This document shows positions 1 to 5,446 of a DNA stretch of 5,446 nt, piece after piece. The position numbers were made by a program, and so were the translations under genes. Each line of letters starts with the position of its first letter. Position 1 is the stretch's first letter. The DNA is from Methanosarcinales archaeon (GTDB lineage Archaea > Halobacteriota > Methanosarcinia > DSM-18856 > Methermicoccaceae). Where the stretch lies: assembly GCA_003661015.1 (NCBI GenBank), contig QMVI01000078.1, positions 1 through 5,446 of the forward strand. The letters are read 5' to 3'. The notes beneath the pieces are model-generated. The model saw only the letters and a list, made by a program, of their open reading frames with translations, made no database searches and was not told where the DNA came from.

Positions 1-705
1 AAGCTCGTCGATAATATCGATGGACCTCTTCAGCTCTTCATTTTCAGCTCTGTTCTCATCTCTATGCTCTTTATCCATTTCAATCTCTTCTGGCTTCTTC
101 GTCAAACTCTCAAGCTTCTCTCTGCAAATGTTACTATTCCATAGAGCATATTCAAGCAATTCACTCATATCAGACAGAGCCTTTGTGATCTCACTTTTGC
201 TCTCATTCACAGAGTTTTCCAGAGTTTTTATGGAATTTCTCAGTTTCTCAATCTCATTAATCCTCTCTGCTGTTTCAGATGCAATCCTCTCTTCCAATGA
301 TCGTACAGTAAGCTCTAAATCAGAAAAACTCTCATCCGTTGATGACTGCTCCAATGCCTTGACCATAGACTCGATAGAAGATATCCTCTCGTTCAGTTTC
401 TCAATCTCACTTTTTATGTCATCTATTGCCTTAGTGTGCGAGTCTAAGGTTTCAGCAATCTCGGGAACATCGCTGTCTGACTCAATTAGAGATACTTCAT
501 CAACCTCGTTAATTACCTTCTCCATGTCCTTACCTCTTCTGATATCCACACTTTCAATTCCTTCGCTCCCTTCAAGCTCCACAATCCCCTCAAGATCTTC
601 ACCTGTGTCTTGTTTTCCCACATCGAGGTCTTCAGTCTCTCTTCTCAATATCTTAGCCTTTATCCCTCCTCCGAGGATTCTTTTAAGTATTTGGAATCGT
701 GACAA
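1..705 (-). CDS. Coiled-coil protein of unknown function, 3' end cut off by window edge
   Basis: The frame is open from a TTG at 705 to base 1, giving 235 codons with no stop inside the window. I do not recognise the family. Residues 1-22 are basic and include a KRILGGG stretch. Residues about 23-85 are acidic and probably disordered. Two long coiled coils follow. In the first, I94, I97, I101, L104, I108, I111, V115 and L118 follow exact 3-4 heptad spacing. The second runs from about L130 to I173. A non-heptad patch with a Trp and a Cys lies at about 182-196, followed by more charged helix. No signal peptide or membrane segment is visible. TTG 705 is preferred because an in-frame TAA sits directly before it and GAGGTG lies 7 nt upstream. 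An internal ATG at 525 (residue 61) also has GAGGT 6 nt upstream, so a shorter product is possible. An archaellum FlaC/D/E-like protein is a weak alternative based only on the coiled-coil layout. Confidence 0.75.
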   Translation of the reverse strand, partial: MSRFQILKRILGGGIKAKILRRETEDLDVGKQDTGEDLEGIVELEGSEGIESVDIRRGKDMEKVINEVDEVSLIESDSDVPEIAETLDSHTKAIDDIKSEIEKLNERISSIESMVKALEQSSTDESFSDLELTVRSLEERIASETAERINEIEKLRNSIKTLENSVNESKSEITKALSDMSELLEYALWNSNICREKLESLTKKPEEIEMDKEHRDENRAENEELKRSIDIIDEL

Positions 706-712
706 TTATGAA

Positions 713-718
713 CACCTC
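713..718 (-). promoter_or_regulatory. Shine-Dalgarno site deciding the TTG start at 705
   Basis: GAGGTG on the minus strand lies 7 nt before the TTG at 705, and an in-frame TAA abuts that TTG. This is what selects the unusual start codon for the coiled-coil gene over the internal ATG at 525. Confidence 0.6.
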
Positions 719-743
719 AAATATTCTCTGACATTCTCATTAA

Positions 744-758
744 TAACATTTTATGTTA
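744..758. repeat. Perfect palindrome (6-bp arms, 3-nt spacer), possible operator
   Basis: TAACAT-TTT-ATGTTA reads as an exact inverted repeat in the gap between dapF and the coiled-coil gene. It lies about 20-35 bp downstream of the TATA-like box at 775-785, where transcription would be expected to begin. That position suits an operator for a repressor. The site is short and AT-rich, so chance is possible. As RNA, the stem would be weak. Confidence 0.4.
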
Positions 759-774
759 GTTGTTAGATGAATGG

Positions 775-785
775 TAATATAAAAA
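775..785 (-). promoter_or_regulatory. Putative archaeal TATA box for the coiled-coil gene
   Basis: The minus strand reads TTTTTATATTA, preceded by a purine-rich GAAACG that could serve as a BRE. A start site about 25 nt downstream would fall near 753, giving a leader of about 48 nt that contains the GAGGTG ribosome binding site. This suggests the coiled-coil gene can be transcribed separately from the upstream operon. The whole gap is AT-rich, so the match is suggestive only. The T5 run within it could also help end dapF transcripts. Confidence 0.45.
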
Positions 786-811
786 TACGTTTCTCTATTT
801 TAATTCCAATA

Positions 812-1612
812 TCAGACAATAATCCCCTTGAAAACTTTTTCTGCACACCCCTCAAGATATGCTGTCCCCCCCTCAAACGATACTTTCAAAACACCTCCCT
901 TTGTTCTCACAACCACCTCATCTCCGACCATACCAAGCTCCTTAGCAACGACAGCAGAGGCAACCGCCCCAGTTCCACAACTCAATGTCTCTCCCTCTAC
1001 CCCTCTTTCAAATGTTCTAACAACGACCTCTCCTTCATCGATTTTCACGAAATCGACATTTGTCCCTCTGGGAAACTTTTCACTCCATCTTATTGGAAGT
1101 GCCTTTTTTTCTATATCGAAATCGAGGTCATTAACAAATACGACCGCATGTGGAACGCCAGTGTCAACAGCAAATACTTCGGTATGGTTTATGTTGAATC
1201 TGGATATTTCAGACACCTTTCCCATCTCCACCTGCACCCAGAAACCATCTTCTTCATGGTAGGTAATAGGAATGATGCCTGCCAGTGTCTCTACTGTACA
1301 TTTTCCTCCGCTTATCCTTCCACACTCATGTGCGAACCTCACAAGACATCTAATACCGTTCCCACACATTTCTGCCTCAGATTTATCCTGCTGAAATAGT
1401 CTCATCCTAACATCAGCAACATCAGATTTCTGTAAAAATATCACACCATCCGCCCCGATACCGAGTCTTCTGTTGCAGTAAATAGAAGCAAACAAAGGCT
1501 TTTCATCTTCCATAACAATTTCATCCTCAAACTCGTCTATCATGATGAAATCGTTTCCGTTTCCATGCATCTTCTCAAACTTTATTCCACTGAAATTTCC
1601 GGAAGAAAACAC
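812..1612 (-). CDS. dapF: Diaminopimelate epimerase
   Basis: DapF (EC 5.1.1.7) is a cytosolic, cofactor-independent epimerase that converts LL- to meso-diaminopimelate, the precursor of lysine. The 266-residue protein is of normal length and shows the family's two-lobed pattern. The N-terminal lobe has MHGNGNDF (15-22), RRLGIGADG (48-56) and EMCGNG (82-86) carrying catalytic Cys83. The C-terminal lobe has GVPHAV (152-157), NVDF (185-188), the ER pair (202-203) and ETLSCGTGA (208-216) carrying catalytic Cys212. Both catalytic cysteines are present, so it should be active. The start is a GTG, the first start codon after an in-frame TAA upstream. GGGGTGAT lies 3 nt before it and overlaps the stop of the UPF0280 gene, leaving a 4-nt gap; translational coupling is likely. 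The stop is TGA. No other lysine-pathway genes are visible in the window. Confidence 0.97.
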   Translation of the reverse strand: MFSSGNFSGIKFEKMHGNGNDFIMIDEFEDEIVMEDEKPLFASIYCNRRLGIGADGVIFLQKSDVADVRMRLFQQDKSEAEMCGNGIRCLVRFAHECGRISGGKCTVETLAGIIPITYHEEDGFWVQVEMGKVSEISRFNINHTEVFAVDTGVPHAVVFVNDLDFDIEKKALPIRWSEKFPRGTNVDFVKIDEGEVVVRTFERGVEGETLSCGTGAVASAVVAKELGMVGDEVVVRTKGGVLKVSFEGGTAYLEGCAEKVFKGIIV

Positions 1613-1615
1613 ATA

Positions 1616-1623
1616 ATCACCCC
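1616..1623 (-). promoter_or_regulatory. Shine-Dalgarno site for the dapF GTG start, overlapping the upstream stop
   Basis: GGGGTGAT on the minus strand closely resembles the GGAGGTGAT complement of the archaeal 16S rRNA tail and lies 3 nt before GTG 1612. It contains the TGA that ends the UPF0280 gene. Ribosomes finishing UPF0280 would therefore expose or occupy the dapF start. Confidence 0.6.
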
Positions 1624-2327
1624 ATTGTTATGAGTTCTGTGGGAATCTTCGTTCTCACGAGCTTGGGAACATTTCCAAACAGTGCAATTTTGTCATTTTT
1701 CACCACCACCGCCCCATCTATCAGACCCTGTTCATCTCTTTTTTCAAGCTCACAGAACACATTGGAGACATTTTCACGAACCGAATTTCCGAGTAGGGTC
1801 GCTCCTGCATCTGCAACCGAAACACTTTTCGATATGACGGTTGCAGCATCTGCCCCCCCAAAGCTTATCGAGTGTCCAAGCGTTCCAGATGATGTACATA
1901 TTCCGATTTTTGTAGGGGGCACAATCATGCAAAGTCCTTCTGATTTGCCAGTATATAATCCAACTCTGACCTCTTCGTCTGTGAACATGGCTATGTCTCC
2001 TCCGTTTTCAACGATACAATACTCTGCTCCATTTTCAATCATTGCTTCAAGTGCAAGCTCCGCAATCGTTCCTGCAACTGAAGCCATGGGTCCAACACCC
2101 ATGTAGGATGAAGCCTATGCCATTCTTTTCACTATTTCAGGCGCATCTTCATTTACATTTACCTCGTATGGCTCAAGAGTGAAGGCAAACAGAGGATTCT
2201 TCTGAATGTACTCTTCAAGAAGGCGTCTGTGGTGGATGATTGCTTTCTTTGCAACCTCCACGTACTTTTTATCCTTTGCGAGTATTGTCACCACCGTCTG
2301 CTTTAGCTGGTACCTCTCCCTTATCAT
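1617..2327 (-). CDS. UPF0280 family protein (ApbE superfamily), interrupted by an in-frame TAG
   Basis: This uncharacterised family (COG2122) shares the ApbE-like fold; its reaction and substrate are unknown. Read through the TAG, the gene encodes 236 residues from ATG 2327, about the usual family length. Family features flank the TAG in one frame. Before it are IRERYQLKQT at the start, RRLLEEYI, LEPYEV and EDAPEIVKRMA. After it are GVGPMASVAGTIAEL, ENGGDIAMF, GICTSSGTLGHSISFGGADA and ADAGATLLGN. The TAG is codon 71, where I recall homologues usually carrying a sense codon, often Glu (MAEAS). ATG 2327 is preferred over ATG 2342 because AAGGTG lies 6 nt before it and homologues begin near this Met. 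The 5' end overlaps reverse gyrase by 59 bp in another frame. The real stop is TGA. An automatic caller would split it into two ORFs. It may be a pyrrolysine protein, a fresh pseudogene or a sequencing error. The well-kept second half and lack of other lesions argue against old decay. Confidence 0.85.
2085..2103 (-). other. Perfect hairpin just downstream of the in-frame TAG
   Basis: On the mRNA strand, CATGGGT (2103-2097), loop GTTGG (2096-2092) and ACCCATG (2091-2085) form an exact 7-bp stem with four G-C pairs. The stem begins 11 nt after the TAG. It is encoded by the Met-Gly-Val-Gly-Pro-Met codons, and GVGPM is conserved at protein level, so the stem may be a by-product of coding. Its position invites comparison with structures proposed 3' of UAG in methylamine methyltransferase mRNAs. 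Confidence 0.4.
2115..2117 (-). other. In-frame amber codon, candidate pyrrolysine site
   Basis: The codons read AAA AGA ATG GCA TAG GCT TCA TCC TAC ATG GGT, or KRMA-stop-ASSYMG, with family sequence continuing in frame on both sides. A single base change (GAG, CAG or AAG to TAG) would account for it. No good Shine-Dalgarno site precedes ATG 2102, the first Met after the TAG, so efficient independent translation of the second half is doubtful. Archaea with pylTSBCD decode UAG as pyrrolysine; none of those genes is in the window. Confidence 0.5.
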
Positions 2328-5300
2328 GTGCAACACCTTCATGTTGTGTAATTTCCCTTATCTCCTTGTAGAGCTCTGAAAGAACAGAGTGGTATTCTGC
2401 TTTTCCTTGTTCAACATCGTCCATTAGTTGCTCAACAATCTTCGTCCTCTCCTCAGATACGAGTGATGAGAATCTACTCATGAGAAACTTCGCTATTGTT
2501 ATTCCCTTCTTTGTTGGAATGAGCCTCCCCCTCTTCTCAATGATATATCCTCTGTCAAACAATCTTTTTATAATGGTTGCGTATGTTGATGGTCTTCCTA
2601 TCCCCTTTCTTTTCATAAGTGATATCATATCAGCCTGTGTATATAGCTCGACAGCAGGTCTTGTTCTCTTCTTAATCCTTACAGGATACCTTCCCGGTTG
2701 AATGTATGGTTGGCCCCTCATTCGAGGTCTCAACTCCAGCTCAGATACCTTCCAATCAACACGCAAAATCCTCTCAGCTCTGAGCTCCCGACCATCCACC
2801 CTAATTTTATAAACACCCTTCACGACATGGGCAGGAATTGCCTCGCTTGCCATGAACCTTCCAAATATCAGGGAATACACCTTATAATGGTTTCTCGTTA
2901 GCCCTTCAATTCCCATTTCCCTTACCATTCTCCGGAGTGTGTTTGGGTCTATGGGTCTTGTAGGTCTTATGCATTCATGTGCTCCTTCCTCTCCCCATCT
3001 CCTCGGAACAAAATAATCTTGGAGATATTCCTTTGCAATCTCAAGACCTCTATCAGAAACATGTGTTGAATCTGTTCTTGGATATGTGATGACGCCCTTT
3101 CTGAATAGGTCTTGCAGTATTTTCATACCCTCAGATGCTCCAATCCTGAGAGTTCTGTTTATATCATGGAGAATCGTGTCGGTTGTGTATGGTGGAAGGG
3201 GATGGACAACCTCCTCAACCTCCTCCTCGAGTATAACCTCACATTCCTGTGAGTCGAGAGAATATGAATCAAAAGCTAGAGTCCATTCTTCCTGAGGGTG
3301 TTCAATCACAATATATACATCCACCACCTTCTTTCTGTGCTCAAAGAATCTGTCGATTATCCAGCTCAGAACAGGCCCCTGTGCCCTCCCAGTCGATAGA
3401 TTCCTCATCTTGAACCTTCTCTGGAGGAGGGAGGAGAGTTCGAAGCCTATCCATCTGTCCTCTATCCTTCTAACCATCTGAGCCCTCGTCCTTAATTCAT
3501 TCACATCCCTCATGTTCTCCACTGCTTTCAATACAGCCCTCCTCGTTACCTCATGAAACTCAGCTCTTTTAACTTGAGCAAATGGAGAGATGTGTCTCAT
3601 TACATCCCATGCTATCTTCTCCCCTTCCGTATCTGGGTCTGTGGCTGTTATCACAAATCCACAGTCATATGCAATTTCCATTAGAGAGATTATTCTCGGA
3701 AGAGCATCAAGCAGTGTCGAGCCACATTTTGGACACACATCGTAATCCACAAACTGCTCTCCATCATTTGGACATTTCCTGATTGGACCATATACCGGCA
3801 CGAACCTTCCATTTTCAATCTTCACACCATGCCACCCTTCCTTCTCTGAGAGGTCAGTAATGTGTCCCATGGTTGATGTGATGAGGAGGACGTAGCCGGG
3901 GACTGCAACCTCATAAATCACAAGTCCTTCGCGGAAGATTGCTGATGGTCTGCCAAAGAATCTTGCAATCTGTTTAGCCTTGGTTGGGCTCTCAACAACA
4001 AAAAGTGCAGGTCTTATGAGTGGCTTTGTGAAGAGACTTTCTTTACGGCTCTCCTCAAGCTCCCTTCTCAATCTCTCGTACTCTATCTCATCAACTCTCT
4101 TTCTAACAAACTCAACATCATGAAACCTTGCCCTCCTCTCAAACACATCAAGCACTTCAGCCTCATCAATTACGAATGAGATACCTTTTGTCATTCCAGA
4201 GCCCATTAGTCTCGATGTTCTTCCAACCGCCTGAAGGTATGTTCTGATATTTGGAATCAATACACACCCATCTCTCAAAAGAACGTCTTTTGGCAATGAT
4301 TTGGTGGTTTTTAGGGATTGTATGAACTTCTCTGAACCCTCCTTTCCGAGATTGAACATAGGTGCACCCATGAAAACCACATACCTTATGTTGAGAGGAT
4401 AATCGAGACCTCTGACAAGAAGACCATAGGGTGCACATACACCAACGAGCACATCGATTTCTCTGTTGAGAAAACTCTCTATGAGTTCATCGACCCTCCT
4501 TCCTCGCGACGAAATCACAAGACCACATCGGTCTCCCAGTCTCTCTGCTATCCTCAATGCCTCCTCTTCGGTCTGGGTAAACACAAGACCTCCATATCCC
4601 ATCCTCTCTGTTATCACCTCAGCATCTCCATTCGTTTTGACAATCGAGTAGTGCTCAACGTTCGTTATGGAGGAGGGACTACCAATGCCAAATCCGAGAA
4701 GTCTTCTCAGAAGGGGTGCCTTTGCCCCAAGCCTTGATGTTGCTGTTGAGACCATCAGTATTCCATGCTCATCATTGTCGAGTCCCAACAGAATGAGAAT
4801 CCTATCAACATTCTTTGATGCCTTCAGTATAGAATCCACATCATCCACAAATATGAAATCGAATATTTTGTCTTCTATGATATCGAAGTGTTTTGAGAGG
4901 AATGCAGACGTTGTTAGCAGTATTCTGAAATCTCCACTTGATATTCTTGAAAGAGCGCCCTCCTTCTCCTTCTTTCTCATTCTTCCGTGAAAGAAAACAA
5001 CCTCTCCATTTACCCCCATTATCTCTCTCAACCTATCAACACTTTGCTGGAGAAGAAGGGTTGTTGGTACAATCACGTAAATTCTCTTCCCCTTTTCAGC
5101 AAGAAATGCAGAATATGCAAGTCCGAACAGTGTTTTTCCAACACCTGTGGGAGCGACAGCTGTAAAGCTTTCACCCCTTCCAAGCCTTCTCACCCACATT
5201 CTCTGAAGAGGGCTGATACTCAGACCGAGTCTCTCCTCAAAGAACTGTGCAAACTCATATTCAACATCCATATGAAATGGCTTAGTCAGAGGATAGCCCG

Positions 5301-5391
5301 TCCTACACATTCCTCTAGTGATTTCATCAAGTGTAAGCTCTTCCCCACAGACCGGACAACTCCTTTTGTAAACAACTGGAGTATTAATCAT
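2269..5391 (-). CDS. rgy: Reverse gyrase
   Basis: This 1040-residue enzyme uses ATP to introduce positive supercoils into DNA, joining a helicase-like half to a type IA topoisomerase. The N-terminal knuckle has C12, C15 and C29, with Gly32 where a fourth Cys is expected. Helicase motifs are APTGVGKT (80-87), VPTTLLLQQ (108-116), DDVDS (183-187), STAT (215-218), RGLDYP (327-332) and QAVGRTSR (387-394). The latch region between the FMGAP strand (340-344) and LIPNIRTY (378-385) is very short. The topoisomerase half starts at about 462, with E467 in VVESPTKAKQI, the TOPRIM acids D585, D587 and E589, and catalytic Tyr770 in GVITYPRTDST. The second knuckle has C540, C553 and C556, with Asp543 at the expected fourth position. 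GAHECIRPT (803-811) and KGIGRPSTYATI (929-940) are also typical. ATG 5391 follows an in-frame TGA at 5403-5401. The stop is TAA. The charged last 25 residues lie over the UPF0280 start region. All catalytic residues are present, so activity is expected. Confidence 0.98.
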   Translation of the reverse strand: MINTPVVYKRSCPVCGEELTLDEITRGMCRTGYPLTKPFHMDVEYEFAQFFEERLGLSISPLQRMWVRRLGRGESFTAVAPTGVGKTLFGLAYSAFLAEKGKRIYVIVPTTLLLQQSVDRLREIMGVNGEVVFFHGRMRKKEKEGALSRISSGDFRILLTTSAFLSKHFDIIEDKIFDFIFVDDVDSILKASKNVDRILILLGLDNDEHGILMVSTATSRLGAKAPLLRRLLGFGIGSPSSITNVEHYSIVKTNGDAEVITERMGYGGLVFTQTEEEALRIAERLGDRCGLVISSRGRRVDELIESFLNREIDVLVGVCAPYGLLVRGLDYPLNIRYVVFMGAPMFNLGKEGSEKFIQSLKTTKSLPKDVLLRDGCVLIPNIRTYLQAVGRTSRLMGSGMTKGISFVIDEAEVLDVFERRARFHDVEFVRKRVDEIEYERLRRELEESRKESLFTKPLIRPALFVVESPTKAKQIARFFGRPSAIFREGLVIYEVAVPGYVLLITSTMGHITDLSEKEGWHGVKIENGRFVPVYGPIRKCPNDGEQFVDYDVCPKCGSTLLDALPRIISLMEIAYDCGFVITATDPDTEGEKIAWDVMRHISPFAQVKRAEFHEVTRRAVLKAVENMRDVNELRTRAQMVRRIEDRWIGFELSSLLQRRFKMRNLSTGRAQGPVLSWIIDRFFEHRKKVVDVYIVIEHPQEEWTLAFDSYSLDSQECEVILEEEVEEVVHPLPPYTTDTILHDINRTLRIGASEGMKILQDLFRKGVITYPRTDSTHVSDRGLEIAKEYLQDYFVPRRWGEEGAHECIRPTRPIDPNTLRRMVREMGIEGLTRNHYKVYSLIFGRFMASEAIPAHVVKGVYKIRVDGRELRAERILRVDWKVSELELRPRMRGQPYIQPGRYPVRIKKRTRPAVELYTQADMISLMKRKGIGRPSTYATIIKRLFDRGYIIEKRGRLIPTKKGITIAKFLMSRFSSLVSEERTKIVEQLMDDVEQGKAEYHSVLSELYKEIREITQHEGVAHDKGEVPAKADGGDNTRKG
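2334..2339 (-). promoter_or_regulatory. Shine-Dalgarno site for UPF0280, inside the rgy coding region
   Basis: AAGGTG lies 6 nt before ATG 2327, whereas the upstream ATG at 2342 has no good purine-rich match in front of it. The site therefore supports 2327 as the start, and it means the ribosome loads within the last codons of reverse gyrase. Confidence 0.55.
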
Positions 5392-5446
5392 GTTATCATC
5401 TCATTATCATTATATTACATTACATTATATTTTTCTCATTTTATAT
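5392..5446 (-). promoter_or_regulatory. Probable promoter and leader of the rgy operon
   Basis: This stretch is almost pure A/T with scattered G. Two TATA-like candidates read ATATAAAA (5446-5439) and AAAAATATAA (5434-5425) on the minus strand. They would predict transcription start near 5417 or near 5402, so the leader would be about 10-25 nt. Only a weak GAGATGAT lies in front of ATG 5391, so initiation may be leaderless or weakly SD-driven. The window ends here, so a BRE or upstream operator cannot be judged. Confidence 0.4.
5402..5427 (-). repeat. Short tandem repeat of the pentamer TAATG
   Basis: On the minus strand the order is TAATG, TAATG, TAATA, TAATG, one A, then TAATG. This makes five near-identical units immediately upstream of reverse gyrase, ending 10 nt before its ATG. 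Most units contain a stop-start overlap (TAATG). The repeat lies between the TATA-like candidates and the start codon, so changes in unit number would alter promoter or leader spacing. It could equally be low-complexity drift. Confidence 0.6.

Noticed and set aside
20..766. Open plus-strand frame with a Ser/Leu-rich 248-residue translation
   Set aside because: It is the antisense shadow of the coiled-coil gene: Glu, Lys and Arg codons read backwards give Ser, Phe and Leu. It has no domain-like pattern.
781..785. T5 run on the minus strand after dapF as a terminator
   Set aside because: It is too short, has no stem in front of it, and is better explained as part of the TATA-like box.
767..1399. 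Plus-strand open frames opposite dapF (also 828-1262)
   Set aside because: They lie antisense to a confidently identified, full-length dapF and show no recognisable motifs.
1617..2102. The second half of UPF0280 as an independent 161-residue gene starting at ATG 2102
   Set aside because: There is no clear Shine-Dalgarno site before ATG 2102, the family's N-terminal part lies in the same frame directly upstream, and the product would lack that conserved part.
1630..2106. Plus-strand open frame opposite the second half of UPF0280
   Set aside because: It is antisense to conserved UPF0280 coding sequence, and its composition is that of a shadow frame.
2079..2115. Direct repeat GGCTTCA on either side of the hairpin in UPF0280
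   Set aside because: Seven-base repeats arise often by chance, and here both copies encode an Ala-Ser pair; there is no sign of an insertion or of a duplicated target site.
4166..4438. Minus-strand 90-residue open frame inside rgy
   Set aside because: It is an out-of-frame reading of the reverse gyrase helicase half and has no family features.
1..5446. tRNA, rRNA, CRISPR array or insertion sequence
   Set aside because: The window is almost wholly coding. I saw no cloverleaf, no regularly spaced repeats, no transposase motifs and no terminal inverted repeats.

Overview
The window looks like a compact piece of a thermophilic archaeal genome. The main reason is a full-length reverse gyrase, the hallmark enzyme of hyperthermophiles and some thermophiles. 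Supporting signs are a UPF0280-family protein typical of methanogens and their relatives, GGTG/GAGGT-type Shine-Dalgarno sites, TATA-like upstream boxes, and heavy use of AGA/AGG and ATA codons. A thermophilic bacterium is not strictly excluded. I cannot name the lineage.

All genes lie on the minus strand, so transcription runs from right to left. A short AT-rich promoter region (about 5392-5446) precedes reverse gyrase (2269-5391). The UPF0280 gene (1617-2327, or from 2342) starts inside the 3' end of reverse gyrase in another frame. dapF (812-1612) starts 4 nt after the UPF0280 stop, with its Shine-Dalgarno sequence lying over that stop. These three genes look like one tightly packed operon. 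A 106-bp gap (706-811) holds a TATA-like box and a perfect 6+3+6 palindrome. It leads into a coiled-coil protein of unknown function (705 down to base 1), which starts at TTG and runs off the left edge.

The most notable signal is a single in-frame TAG (2115-2117) inside the UPF0280 gene. Homology to the family continues in the same frame on both sides, and a perfect 7-bp hairpin begins 11 nt downstream on the mRNA. The three natural stop codons visible here are TAA, TGA and TGA. The best hypotheses are pyrrolysine read-through of TAG, a recent nonsense mutation, or a sequencing error; the sequence alone cannot decide.

Reverse gyrase would introduce positive supercoils at high temperature. 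DapF makes meso-diaminopimelate for lysine synthesis. UPF0280 is an uncharacterised ApbE-superfamily protein. No common pathway is obvious. Both zinc knuckles of the reverse gyrase lack one expected cysteine, and its latch region is very short.
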